Positions 10,599 to 19,477 of a stretch of DNA of 23,603 nucleotides are shown piece after piece. Each line of letters opens with the position of its first letter. The first letter of the stretch is position 1. The stretch spans positions 14,798 to 38,400 of the forward strand of contig MU070130.1 of NCBI GenBank assembly GCA_002284615.2, given 5' to 3'. A program made the position numbers and the translations under genes. The stretch is from Dunaliella salina. Its lineage: Eukaryota; Chlorophyta; Chlorophyceae; Chlamydomonadales; Dunaliellaceae. A model generated the notes under the pieces. That model did not search any database. It saw only the letters and a list, made by a program, of their open reading frames with translations, and was not told the origin of the DNA.

Positions 10599-12384
10599 CG
10601 CGTGCGCGAGTGCATGCTGCTTTTCTAAAAAGTTTTCCAGAGGTGGGCAACGAAGGCCTCAAAAAGGGGCATTTTGGAAATGTTCACCGAGCAAGTTGCC
10701 CCCAGCTTGCAAGCTTCAAATTTAAATTCAAAATCTTTCCAAAGCACTTGAGCTTGAAACTTGCAAGTCGGGGGTAACCTGCCTAATTGGCCGCAGCGTG
10801 GACCCTACTTTTTGACACCCAGCTGCTCACATCTGACCAGCCACTGTACCAAATTGGGGGCTTTTGATGATTTGGTGTCTTTGAACCAAAAAAATATCAC
10901 TGCAAAAAAAATGGAGTGAAAAGACCCAGTGGTTGGTCAGATATTGGATTTCAGCCATTTCCCTTAAGGAAAATTCAGCACTAGGGGTGCCAGAAAGGTC
11001 AATTTTTGTCCTCCTTCATTCCACTTTTGAATATGCAGGATGTTATCATATCATATAAGGGTTATCAAGAAAATATTTTGGGGGTGAAAATTGGTCACAG
11101 GGTGGAGCTGTGGGCGATTATAGGGTGATCTGAGGCCAGGAGAGTGATCTGAGGTCAAACAATTTTCATCATTTCCTGATGAAAGCTTTTTTTATATATT
11201 ATAATGGTTGGCCAGGTCAAATTTGGAAATTATAGGTGGGAAAGAACATTTTCAGGAATTTGGGCCTGTTGCCCACCTCTGTGAATATCCCCCATTTCTT
11301 GGCCACCTGCAGGAGGCCCCAGAAAGCATAACTTTTGGACGTCAAGGGTCAATCTGATCGGGACACCTATATTCGGAATCCTGGGATTGAGAGCTATCGA
11401 TTGGTATATGTATGGGTTCGAACGGTGAAGGTCGGTAGGGGTGGGTGTCTGAGGGGGCTTTCGACTTTTTTGGACCCCCCTCCAGAATTTTTCTGGGACA
11501 CTTTTTCAACATTCTAAATACATATTTGGAATCCTGAGCTCAAGAACCGTCCATTGGCACCCTCTTTGAGGAAATTGAATAAAAGGGGGGGTCTGTTTGT
11601 GTGGCAGAGTGTCAGGGTCACGCGCGCACTGGTGTCAGTCAGAGGGGTGTTAGTGCAAAGGTGCTCCAAATCATTCCAAACTCCTAGGATAGTGACAACA
11701 CAGCATGCACACTAGCATCTTGAAGTTAGAAATGCAGTTTGTGGACTTTTAAGCCAGCTGTGGGTGCCTGATAGGGCATGCCCGCATGAGCGTCCGCATC
11801 TCAGTTTTTGCCCCATAACTCTGCACCAAATCATTTGTTGGGCATTAAAAGTACGCAGATGGATGGGGAACTGAAAAAGGAGCAGATTGATACCCTATTT
11901 GTCTGGATTGGTGCACTGGAAGGGGGGTTTTGGGGTGGGGGGGTGGGTCAGGGGGGTCCCGCCCAAAATTTAGGCATGACGTCCACTACTTTTTTTTTAA
12001 CACCCTCCTGCCACCTGCTACAAAAAAGTAAAAATTTTCTTGTTGCTTCTACAATGAATGGCAGTTCTAAGCTTGCATGAGTAGATCAAACCATGCATCC
12101 CTCGCGTGGCATGCAGGTGGCGGATACACAGAGACCTCGCAAGGAGTGTTGACCGCCTTTTGGATGTCTCGCCCCAGGATCCAGGTGGCACCCGTCTGCC
12201 CACAGAGATACGCCGATATGGAGGATGTGATGGTCAGCGCATGCTTGTGTCATTTGGCAGCCGGCAGGCCGCTGAGGACGCGCTAGCTGCATCAGCAGAG
12301 AAAAGCAAACCTGCATCAAGGAGGGCAGGACAGCAGCAGGGAGGAGCCAGACTGGAAGGAAATTGGCTAACAAATATGCTGTAG
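3104..12384 (+). CDS. ycf45-like: Ycf45/SpoIIIAA-type P-loop ATPase (multi-exon)
   Basis: Joined exons: 3104-3377, 3691-3814, 6514-6573, 6816-6901, 7442-7543, 8363-8508, 8927-9072, 9716-9838, 10093-10220, 12117-12384. All phases agree and the product ends at a TAG. In order the protein shows [67 protein letters not shown]; Walker [10 protein letters not shown]; the block [39 protein letters not shown]; Walker [48 protein letters not shown]; and [20 protein letters not shown]. That order is diagnostic of the Ycf45 family, found in cyanobacteria, some plastid genomes and plant nuclear genomes (including plastid-targeted SPD1-type proteins). The ATPase residues are intact, so it should bind and hydrolyse ATP. 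Its substrate is unknown, and a plastid or nucleic-acid role is inference. The N-terminal poly-Ser tract is unusual. An in-frame ATG at 3118 allows a separate gene; otherwise it continues the exonuclease-like exons. Confidence 0.9.
3217..3321. repeat. (AGC)n microsatellite encoding poly-serine
   Basis: Nearly pure AGC/AGT triplets, in frame with exon 6, broken by Gly, Ile and Asn codons. Its length may well vary between strains. Confidence 0.95.
3378..3690 (+). other. intron 6 (313 bp)
   Basis: Donor GTGAGT, acceptor TTTATCAG. Nothing else recognised. Confidence 0.75.
3691..3814 (+). CDS. exon 7: [15 protein letters not shown] segment
   Basis: The first base completes a GAG codon from exon 6 to give VPEELRSMAK. 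It continues [20 protein letters not shown], then [13 protein letters not shown], and ends AAG|GTGTGT in phase 0. It corresponds to the LVEVVLDLGR-x-RF strand pair of Ycf45 proteins. Confidence 0.85.
4640..5080. repeat. TCCCGC-rich interspersed sequence, unclassified
   Basis: TCCCGCACCCCT occurs at about 4642 and 5050 in the same orientation, and AATCCCGC recurs several times near 4675 and 5002. It looks like an old repeat or two end fragments with AT-rich filler between. No coding content was recognised. Confidence 0.4.
5094..5175. repeat. left 82-bp LTR-like repeat
   Basis: TGTAACGGTG...CACCGTTACA, near-identical to the copy at 5310-5391. Confidence 0.85.
5310..5391. repeat. right 82-bp LTR-like repeat
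   Basis: Same ends and length as the left copy. The three differences cluster in the last third (around CACCACCATTTCC). Confidence 0.85.
5795..6105 (-). repeat. 0.7-kb G-rich repeat, copy 3, internally deleted
   Basis: On the minus strand it reads through the same landmarks as 11370-12010, including AGGAGCAGATTG, GTCTGGATTGG and CACTGGAAGGGGGG. About 0.4 kb of the middle is missing, and so is the first part of the unit. Confidence 0.75.
6514..6573 (+). CDS. exon 8: 60-nt exon, [20 protein letters not shown]
   Basis: Bounded by TTGCATTCAG and CTACAG|GTGGGT, phase 0 on both sides and exactly 20 codons. It supplies the helix that follows the RF-x-(D/N)G strand in Ycf45 proteins. It lies within a long open frame (6214-6945) that is not itself conserved. 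Confidence 0.6.
6816..6901 (+). CDS. exon 9: [15 protein letters not shown]
   Basis: The acceptor ATTCTGCAG gives phase 0; a CACAG at 6845 would start it ten codons later and fits the family spacing better. It ends [25 protein letters not shown] matches the FG-x-DNRxGIxxTLHR motif of the family. Confidence 0.85.
6902..7441 (+). other. intron 9 (540 bp)
   Basis: Donor GTAGGC, acceptor ATTGCAG. No repeat or coding homology recognised. Confidence 0.8.
7442..7543 (+). CDS. exon 10: ISGF...[14 protein letters not shown]
   Basis: The first base completes the Arg of TLHR. It encodes [20 protein letters not shown] followed by [13 protein letters not shown], the strand just before the P-loop domain. 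It ends CTCAG|GTGAAG in phase 2. Confidence 0.92.
7544..8362 (+). other. intron 10 (819 bp)
   Basis: Donor GTGAAG, acceptor GTCTGCAG. Nothing else recognised. Confidence 0.8.
8363..8508 (+). CDS. exon 11: Walker A (GKPCLGKTT)
   Basis: Encodes [20 protein letters not shown] and [20 protein letters not shown], then VDTSNEIA, ending GCAG|GTACC in phase 1. Lys and Thr of the P-loop are intact. Cys replaces the more usual Gly after Pro. Confidence 0.95.
8509..8926 (+). other. intron 11 (418 bp)
   Basis: Donor GTACCT, acceptor CACTTGCAG. Nothing else recognised. Confidence 0.85.
8927..9072 (+). CDS. exon 12: GDADIAHP...VLVVDELG (Walker B)
   Basis: Completes the [18 protein letters not shown] block, then [19 protein letters not shown] and [14 protein letters not shown]. 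The Asp-Glu of Walker B is intact. It ends AAG|GTGAAT in phase 0. Confidence 0.95.
9073..9715 (+). other. intron 12 (643 bp)
   Basis: Donor GTGAAT, acceptor TTGCACAG. Nothing recognised in it. Confidence 0.85.
9716..9838 (+). CDS. exon 13: AARTIAQRG...TAHGN
   Basis: 41 codons, phase 0 on both sides. It encodes [20 protein letters not shown], then [20 protein letters not shown] and a final Glu. The TAHG motif is the sensor-like strand of the family. Confidence 0.95.
10093..10220 (+). CDS. exon 14: [11 protein letters not shown]...[14 protein letters not shown]
   Basis: Acceptor GCATGCAG, donor CTACAG|GTGTGT in phase 2. It encodes [20 protein letters not shown] and [17 protein letters not shown], the closing strand of the ATPase core. 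Confidence 0.95.
10230..10603. repeat. (GT)n microsatellite with 257-N assembly gap and CG tail
   Basis: The GT run is seen to 10300, Ns fill 10301-10557, and GT resumes at 10558 before becoming CGCGCG. The true length is unknown, and ORFs crossing it are artefacts. Confidence 0.97.
10638..11281. mobile_element. hAT-like non-autonomous element (644 bp)
   Basis: CAGAGGTGGGCAAC at the left end is the reverse complement of GTTGCCCACCTCTG at the right end. CAG-G-GGTGGGCAA-type termini are characteristic of hAT transposons. No transposase is encoded. The 8-bp flanks (aagttttc, tgaatatc) do not match, so the insertion is old or the boundary is slightly off. Confidence 0.6.
10695..10778. repeat. 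imperfect hairpin, about 25-bp stem
   Basis: GTTGCCCCCAGCTTGCAAGC at 10695, continuing to 10719, pairs imperfectly with 10754-10778 (CTTGCAAGTCGGGGGTAAC). It lies inside the hAT-like element and is probably a sub-terminal feature of it. Confidence 0.6.
11309..12010 (+). repeat. 0.7-kb G-rich repeat, copy 1 (left arm)
   Basis: It is collinear with the reverse complement of 12525-13236 over its whole length. Landmarks in order: AAGCATAACTTTTGGA, TTCGGAATCCTGGGAT, TATATGTATGGGT, GGCACCCTCT, GTGGGTGCCTG, CATAACTCTGC, GTCAGGGGGGTCCC. Identity looks like roughly two thirds by eye. No coding function is evident. Confidence 0.85.
12117..12384 (+). CDS. exon 15: terminal exon, [16 protein letters not shown] to stop
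   Basis: The first G completes Arg across the intron to give [19 protein letters not shown], matching the C-terminal helix of the family. The rest is a variable tail ([20 protein letters not shown], then a basic, Gln-rich end) closing with NWLTNML and TAG. It sits in the loop of the inverted repeat. Confidence 0.85.
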
Positions 12385-12524
12385 GGTGTGTTCGTGTTTC
12401 TGAGGGCATGATAGAATGCAGATGAGGGGCTCATACCCTAGCCTCAGCAGTGCCAGACTGACAAAACAATGATTGAATGAGGTTGGCTTTAAGAGAGATT
12501 GTCCTGGCGTTTAAAACACGAGAA

Positions 12525-13236
12525 GCAGGAGGGTAAAAAGAAAATAGTGGACATTATCCCCAAAAACTGGGTGGGACCCCCCTGACCCCCCTCCTCCCCC
12601 CCAAAAAACTTCATGCAGTAACCCAACCCGGAAAAAAAGGGTGTCAATCTGTTCCTTTTTGAAATAGCTATCAATCTGCATACTTGCCATGCTGGAAAAG
12701 TGAGTTGCAGCAGAGTTATGGGACAAAAACTGAGCAGCGGACGCCCATGCATACCTGCCCTTCCAGGCACCCACAACTAGCTTGCAAGTCCACTAACTGC
12801 CCTCCTGACCTCACCATGCATAATCACATCATACATTGTCACCATCCTGGAAGTTTGAACTGATTTGCCGCATGTTCGCCTCTGCACTCCCTGCCGCCCA
12901 CACCCTGAAGCGCACGGCACTGACTCCCAGCTATGCATACAGACCCTCCCTTTTACTCAATTTACCCAGAGAGGGTGCCAATAGAGAGTTCTCGAGCCCA
13001 AGAATCCAATGGTGTTTTTAGAATTCTTTAGAAGTGGCCCAGAAAAATTATGGAAGGGGGGCGGGGGGGCCCAAAAACCTGTACCTCCCCTTGACCACCC
13101 CACCCACCCCACCCCTCCTCAGATCAGACCCATACATATACCGATCGATAGCCCTTGATCCCAGGATTCCGAATATGTAATTCTTAAAATTGAAACCTGT
13201 GTTCCAAAAGTTATGCTTCTTGGAGGCTCCTGCTAG
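12525..13236 (-). repeat. 0.7-kb G-rich repeat, copy 2 (right arm, inverted)
   Basis: Reverse complement of copy 1 with all landmarks in the same order. It begins about 140 bp after the stop codon, so it may be partly transcribed as 3' UTR. Confidence 0.85.
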
Positions 13237-13690
13237 AAGTAAAGAGCTTGTTTCTAGGTAATCCTTGGCGAATGATGTGAAAAAGCTCATACACAAGTGT
13301 TTGATTGGTAAGTCCAGCCTGCAAGCTTCAGCTTGTGCTATATAGTAGTTATTGATTAAGATTTGGTAATGTGAATGATCTGCAGACGTGCAAACATACT
13401 TGTCAACCGCTACTTGTCTGGCTCATCTACTGATCTAAAAAAAGCTTATCTACTGATCTAAAAACCAGCTGCTCATCAATTATCTCATGTTCGCGCCCAA
13501 TGATTTCGTTGTAAAAGAGATGGAGGGAAAGTACCTACGTGATTGGCTAGATCTAGGACATCAGGTGAAAAGAAAAGAAAAGAAAAATTACTTAGGCAGA
13601 GAAACTCTCCCAACATCAATTAAGGAAGAGGAAACACGTTGGCTCAAAAAGAGCCATGAGTCCCCTCCACCACAAGATATGAAAAAAAAA
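13237..13690. other. no gene recognised; probable LINE 3' flank
   Basis: It contains a short duplicated phrase (CTACTGATCTAAAAA near 13426 and 13449) and an AAAAG-rich run near 13570, which could be the 3' tail region of the adjacent minus-strand LINE. Confidence 0.4.
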
Positions 13691-13695
13691 GAAAG

Positions 13696-14822
13696 CTAAT
13701 GGGGGTCTAGAGGGTTACTAGAAGCACCTGGCTGTAGACCATGGGTGTAGGAAGTATTCTTGTTTTCAATAGCGCAGCACGTGGAGACTAGCTTATGCGC
13801 ATATTGTACAGAATGAACATGAAATTGTTGAGCAAGCTTAGTGGCACATTGGCGATCCAGTCCTAGTTGTTTGGATTGCTTCAAGGTGCTCAGTATAAAT
13901 ACTTCCACCAACACCTAGGAGGCTAGGGTGAATTGTAACAAGTTTAGCATCAATACGTTTACAGAGTTCTGCATGCTGCTGCTTAGCCGCGTTCAACTGA
14001 TGCTCCGGCCTTGTGTCTTCACAAAATGTTGATTTCTATCAAGTGCACATGGCGTTCATTTGCATACAGTTGATGGGGTTGCCTCATACGCCTAGTTCTG
14101 GTGGTCTTCCGCGCGGACCTGTGCAAAGCCTGCTGTAAATGAATAGAAGAAACACTGTCAGAAGTAGGCGTGGCATTAAAAGGGGTGATCAAAATAGCAT
14201 CTGGTCAACTTGAATCGTCCTTTCCTTTCCTGAAGTTTACAAGGGAAAAAGTGAGCAATTGCAAGTATAGTTGCATTTGAGGCATATGTAGGGAGTTGCA
14301 GGTTGTGTTGTGCAAGTTTGAAATTGTTTCCTATGTCTGCGTAGACCAGGCCTGCTCCCCCAGGACTTTTGCTGAGTGCTTTTATAATCATTCTGCCTGC
14401 AATGTTGTCATAACTGCCATGATGGCGTTCACTTTTCATGTTGGAGATGATATCGTTCTGGCAGCCTGAATGCATGTGAAGTGCGCTGTCCAAGTGGTTG
14501 CAGCCTGGAAGGGGGCACATTGAGTCAGTAGACCGTTTGAAACGGACAGCATGTTTTTTGATTGTAAAGGGTGCCCGTGCGATTCTGTAGGATAATACGC
14601 TTCATGGGTATGGAAATGTTGGGCAAATGTCTGAAGGCATGCTGATTTTCTATCTCCTTGTGGTAATAAGTTTTGATAGTAGGAGTAGTGACCTGTTTTA
14701 GGATTGGCATATCCAAGTTTATGTTTAGAATGTATGTGGCATTTGAGAGCACCTTGAAGATTAGGGAGATAAATGAGCTTGGGAGGAGGTGGGTGACCTG
14801 TAGGTGTACCTGTGGCATGCAC
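13696..14822 (-). pseudogene. LINE C-terminal endonuclease region (CCHC and PD-(D/E)xK-like)
   Basis: LIYLPNLQGALKCHIHSKHK and LGYANPKTGHYSYYQNLLP precede CPLPGCNHLDSALHMHSGC, a C-x4-C-x7-H-x4-C knuckle. Then come PDAILITPF and, about 50 residues on, HVHLIEIN, followed by EDTRPEHQLNAAKQQHAELC and LLGVGGSIY. PD...EI(K to N) fits a restriction-like nuclease core. Frameshifts occur near 14.2, 14.03 and 13.9 kb. The frame ends after SSNPLDPH. Confidence 0.65.
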
Positions 14823-14839
14823 TCTTGTTTCTTCCTTGG

Positions 14840-15480
14840 CTAGCCAAAAATATGTGCGAATGGATTTCCTCCAGGTCCTGCACCGGGGATTTCAGTGTCT
14901 GTCACGCAGTTATTGGCACGCTTTGCCTGATGTTTAGCAATAGCATCTGCGCATTCATTTCCAGCGATTCCAGCATGAGCCTTCACTTTGTGAACTTGAA
15001 ATTTAAATATGGTATGGAAGTCTCTGATGAGAGTTGGAATCATTTTAAGGACGTTTTCCTGGATAGGCCTCAGATGTTTTTCAAGGTAGAGAAGTTGTTT
15101 GCGTATTTGATAGAAAGAGGTGAGGCTGTCTGATGCAATATCTGCATATTTAGTGATGATAGCAGCAGCGATTCCTGCCAGTTCAGTTCAAGTTAAAGTG
15201 TTAGGAAAGGATAAGGAAAAGCTACGCAAGCGGGACTAGCCCCCAAGCATATGCATCACGGAAGGAACGACCTTGGCACCCAGAAAGGCCCGCTGTATTG
15301 GACCCCCACAGGATCGAACCCACGTCCCTTTCGGGGATGTGGTTAGTAATCCCAGCACCGTTCAGTTCTACAAAGTGCTTGTTGTCAGCAAGAGGGCAAT
15401 AGACACCTGCCCAATTTCTTGCTTTCTGTTATGGACAAGGCAGCTGCCATCTGTGTATGCCCACGTCCTTCAGTCACCAA
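14840..15480 (-). pseudogene. RNase H domain of the LINE, split by an insertion
   Basis: The upstream half has WAYTDGSCLVHNRKQ (first Asp). After the insert come ELAGIAAAIITKYADIASDS (Glu and third Asp) and KVKAHAGIAGNECADAIAKH (His and last Asp). These are the ordered catalytic motifs of type I RNase H. Confidence 0.85.
15190..15359 (-). mobile_element. tRNA-derived SINE-like insertion
   Basis: On the minus strand it carries GGTTCGATCC, a perfect B-box/T-loop. Before that is a variable-arm hairpin (TCCCCGAAAGGGA) and GGGATTACTAACC, which resembles a Ser-tRNA anticodon arm. The A-box part is missing. GTTCAGTTC flanks both sides (15181-15189 and 15360-15368). The tail is shared with 21229-21315. 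Confidence 0.6.
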
Positions 15481-15883
15481 CCTTGAGAGTGAGGAGAATA
15501 CTGGATTGGCTAGGCACCGATTTTTTATTTTGGATACTCATGTGTGAAGTTCTAGGGTGCTTAGAGACGTGTTGTTTTTCAAAAGGGAGACGTTCCACCT
15601 TGCTGATACCTGGCATGTGAGCATGCATGGGATTTAGGACAGGGTGATTGTTGACATGGTGAAGCTTCAACTCTGTGGATTCTTTCAGGTCTCCTGTGAG
15701 GCCCAGTAGCGAGTCTTTGTTATGGTTGTTGAGATGGACTCGAGCTGCAGTGTTCCAAACAGCAAAGATACGGAGGTCCCAGGTATGCTTGGGTAGAGGT
15801 ACCTCTTGGTTAGGGCAGGATTGAGGGGCACTGTAACCAACTTTTTTCCAAGGCATGGTTCCAAGGTCGTAACAGAGGTGGGG

Positions 15884-16992
15884 TTAGCCAGTGACAAGTT
15901 TGGAGTAGGGGTTGGTTATCATGTTTTTCCCCCAAGACGGAAGGAACATGAATGTAGCAGAGGCCTGTGTGTTGAGAATGGCAAAGTAAATGGCATGTTG
16001 CAAAGCTTGGGTCATGATTCCCTCGTCATAACTGGGATGGCATACTGAGAAACCTGAGAATTTGGATGAGAAGGCATTATGCATTGCACCAAAAAGAGTG
16101 TGTCTGGAGTCCGCACTTTGATAATTCTGGTATTGTGGGTTGTAGTCTAGTGGGGAGGCCAGTTTTTCTTGGATTACTAAAACCCATTTTTGAAAGGCAG
16201 TATGAATGTGAGTTGGAAGGGCTCTTGAAAAAGAGTCTTTGAACTTCTTGCTAGAGTACTTTCTTTCAAGCATAGATTTGCGGGAAAGGAGACCTTGCAG
16301 CTCAGTAGCAAAGCTTCCTGGAGCTGGTGTTATTTTCTCATGCATGCCAGCAAGCTTGGCCCCGTAAAAAGCCATGTGGAGGATTTGGAAGCAGTTCAAG
16401 AATATCATACCAACACATTTGCCTTGCGTATTGTATATGCAAGCCATGCGCACCGTGTGTACTTCTGGGAGGATGAGATGGAAAGGAGTGGGAGGGGAAT
16501 GGATGTGGGATCCTGTGTCAGGTGATACTGGATGAGGGGGTTGCTTACCTGTGTACTTTACGAGGTCAACCTCTTGCAGCCATTCGCATGAGCCTGTAGG
16601 TTTTACGTCTGCTTGTGGATGAGTGGGGTCAGTACCAAACGTGATTTTGTTGCGCAATTCTGTGTCCAATTTCTGCTGCCAACATTGGCTTCATTAGGTT
16701 TTTTAAAACCTTGCCTTTCAAGATTTGAGAGGGTAGAACCTGCTGTGGGTATGGAGAGATTAGGCTCGCTCTGTTGTGCTTCGAACTTCAGCAAGCATTC
16801 TTTAAATTTAGGCCATGCCTCCTGTAAATCCTCTGAATCCCAAGAGGGCTTCCAAGTGACCCTGGTGAGTTCTTGTCTAGCCTGCCGCTCTCTTTTTTTG
16901 GGGAGGGGCATCATTAAGGCTTGCGCAGGCGGGACATACCCATGTTTCATCTGTTGCAACTCCTTGTCTTTGCTCATCTGAGTAGCATCCAA
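15884..16992 (-). pseudogene. LINE conserved block (FATELQGLLSRKSMLE...)
   Basis: It encodes QEAWPKFKECLLKFEAQQSE, GKCVGMIFLNCFQILHMAFY, GSFATELQGLLSRKSMLERK, FSRALPTHIHTAFQKWVLV and TLFGAMHNAFSSKFSGFSVC. A diverged copy lies on the + strand at 22449-23490. No enzymatic motif was recognised. Confidence 0.65.
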
Positions 16993-17724
16993 GTTCCTTC
17001 ATGCATTGCCAATGGTACGTTCGGTGGCGCACATTGTAAACCACAAATATATATGTTAGAAAAGGGAGCCACCAAGGTTCCAGTTTCATAACTTTGGTAT
17101 TGATTGCATAATTGGCAGCAGGCACACTCAACAGCAGTTGCAAACAGCAGATGAGACTTTTTCAGGCACAAGGTCAGCTTGTTTGAACAGTGGCAGGGCC
17201 CATTTTTCAATGATCATAGGAACGCAATGGGTGCAATATTGCACTTGGAGGTGGGCGGGGGAGCTTGATTGTTCTTCCTTGTTCTCTGCAAAAATTCTCC
17301 AATCATCTATGTGGTCATGGTAGAAGACAGAACTGGTAACATAGGTAACAGTAGCTTCTTCAGCGAGTTTCTTAGCTGTGTTTTCTCTATAATTCCAGAC
17401 GTGTGGGCCTTGGGAAAGCGAGCTTAGAGAGTGGATAGCTGGGGAAATGATCTCCCTTTCTGTGTGGAGCAATTGTTGCCTCTTCTTTGTGGGTCTGTTT
17501 GTTTGAGTATCTAGGCTGTGCAGAGTATGAGTTTGTGTTTGAGGGCTGAGACAATCATCTGTCTGATGTTCTTGGTTTGTACTGGGGGAGTTGGGCTGTA
17601 TAGGGATATGGTGTGCAGTGCTCAGACAAGCATGTGAGCATCTATCATTTGGGGTCACCTGGCTGAATGGGGACAAGGAATAAGGGGTATTTCTGAAAGC
17701 TGAGCGTGTGCGTTTGCTGGGCAA
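16877..17724 (-). pseudogene. LINE segment with PHD-like C4HC3 finger
   Basis: DDWRIFAENKEEQ and KWALPLFKQADLVPE lead into VECACCQLC, then a CxxC (frameshifted here; YICDIC or YVCDVC in the other copies), RTYHWQC, KELGCYSDEQRQ and TWVCPACASL. The spacing CxxC-x(20s)-CxxC-x4-HxxC-x(20s)-CxxC is that of a PHD finger. All three copies in the window keep most of it. Confidence 0.7.
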
Positions 17725-18557
17725 CCCTTCAGCTGTAGTAGCTTGAATGGCAGGAGCCAGGGAATCCAGACTTGCAGTGAGTCGGTCTGTAGAGTGGTGG
17801 AATGGTTGTGTGGGAGTGATGCTGAGTTTAGCATAAATGCTATTTTAATATTGGAGCAAGTTTTTTTGCTCAGCGGCTCCTCTAGGGATTGTAATTCCGT
17901 GGTGTTTGCAACTTGTTGCGTTCCAGGCCAATCATGGGTGTAAGTTGATTGACTGTACAAACGTACAGTCTGAAGCGGCGTTCGGTGTGTTCATGGGTGT
18001 AATAAGATGTGGAGCGGGGCTGTGGTGGTGGCACTGCTTGAGTGGGGGAATGAAGTTGGGTCGGGGGTTTGATCACAAGTTGACCTGGGTGTGGGAAGCT
18101 GTTCCCCACCCATGTTGGTGTTGGTAAAACCGCTCACATGTGTATTGTTGATACGACTGTAAACTGGAAGGGTATTTGCTTCTGTCCAATTGTAGGCAAT
18201 TATCTTTTGGATTGAGGATGTGTTCAATTCTTGTTGTGGGGCAAGGTTGACAAGAGCTGCCAGCCGAATAAGTGCAATTTTGTATTTGTTGTTCACCTTG
18301 GGGTATTTAGCCTGAAGTTGTGAAACTGAGACTATGTGAGTTTTGCGACAAGATGTAAGCTCATGTATCCCGCTGATTCCCATATTCAGCAGAGGTTGCA
18401 TAATGCAGGTGATGAGAGTAGAGAGGTTATGAGGGGGTGGTTTATGCAAGGTGAGGGCTTCACAAATGTGTTCAAGTTCCTCCTTGGACACACTTTTGCC
18501 ATTTTCCATGAGATGGAGCTTCCTGGAATAGACGCTAATCAGCTGGCAAGCGTGCAT
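17655..18557 (-). pseudogene. LINE internal region of unknown function
   Basis: One open stretch encodes HKPPPHNLSTLITCIMQPLL, SQLQAKYPKVNNKYKIALIR and a Thr/Asn/Pro-rich tail. No family was recognised. It lies between the RT and PHD-like portions and may be linker or nucleic-acid binding. Confidence 0.5.
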
Positions 18558-18699
18558 GTTATAGTTGTGCTGACGTGTTATGTGTAAATTTGTTCCTTCT
18601 CGTTTGGTGATGTAGGATTCAGAAAGTAATTATCTGTTCGATCTGCTTACTTAGGAGGTTGAGGCTAACTGTGCGGTGTCTTACTGGAAGAGAGAGCAA

Positions 18700-19477
18700 G
18701 GCACCTATGGTATTCTACGCAGATTGAAGTGTGCCCTAGATCAATTGTCAGGATTTCCGCAGGTCATTGCTGCAGCTGTAATCTTCTAGAGTTTGTGTTT
18801 TTGTTTGATCATTCTGTCTATCATGGTGTCCCAGATAATGACGTCAGTAGGGGTGCAGGGAGTTACTGCAAAAGAGTACGCAAGGCTGGGGATTATGGCA
18901 GTGCGTACAATGTTTAGCACTTAGTGGGGATGCATAGGATGCGTCAAGATTATCTAACTTGTTTTTAGGTTACGAGTCATATACTGATTCTGGTGCTTCC
19001 AGTTAAGGTCCATTGTTATATGAACTCCGAGATAGGGGAAGGGCTCACTTGATGAGAGGAAGTGGGACTTTTGTCTGTGGATTTCTATTTTACCTGGAGT
19101 CTTTGATGGAGTGCTTGTGAAGGTGTTACCCTGTTATGATCTTCTCTGGAATGGCTGTGTAGAATGCCGGTAGCTTTAGTCTTGCTGCTAGAAATAATGA
19201 GAGCGGCCCAGTCAGAGTAGGGAGTGAGTTTCCTGGCTTGTGGTTCCAGGTCTTGTATTGTGCTAGTTGGATAGAGGAGTTCATCAGCAAAGGCAGCGCT
19301 GGGAAGGGTGGTTGCAAGGTGGTTGTCGGTAGTGGATTGGTCTGGGACACATCCATCATGGTCATGATGTTTGTAGCCGCGCCTCCCTACATGCAGCCAA
19401 CGCAGGAGGGGCTCCATGTAAAGGAGAAAGAGGAAGGGTGAGAGATGTGCCCCCTTGAATTGTACCTCTTTCAACAT
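18700..19477 (-). pseudogene. reverse transcriptase fragment (palm and thumb)
   Basis: It shows FKGAHLSPFLFLLYMEPLLR followed by WLHVGRRGYKHH, then AAFADELLYPTSTIQDLEPQ, SDWAALIISSSKTKATGIL and PYLGVHITMDLNWKHQ. These are RT motifs B to E of a LINE. The catalytic box reads FADE rather than (F/Y)ADD. Stops follow in the thumb (DTMIDRMIKQKHKL region), so it is dead. Confidence 0.85.

Larger units (their letters stand above)
10221..12116 (+). other. intron 14 (about 1.9 kb including gap)
   Basis: It holds, in order, a GT microsatellite with the assembly gap, a hAT-like element and the left arm of the inverted G-rich repeat. The acceptor GGCATGCAG joins the terminal exon in frame. Confidence 0.85.

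Noticed and set aside
10087..10777. Several ORFs spanning the Ns
   Set aside because: They are built from unknown bases and GT repeats; only 10093-10220 is real coding sequence.
15290..15359. Functional tRNA-Ser gene
   Set aside because: The T-arm and variable arm are present, but the acceptor and D arm with A-box are missing, and the tail matches a repeat.
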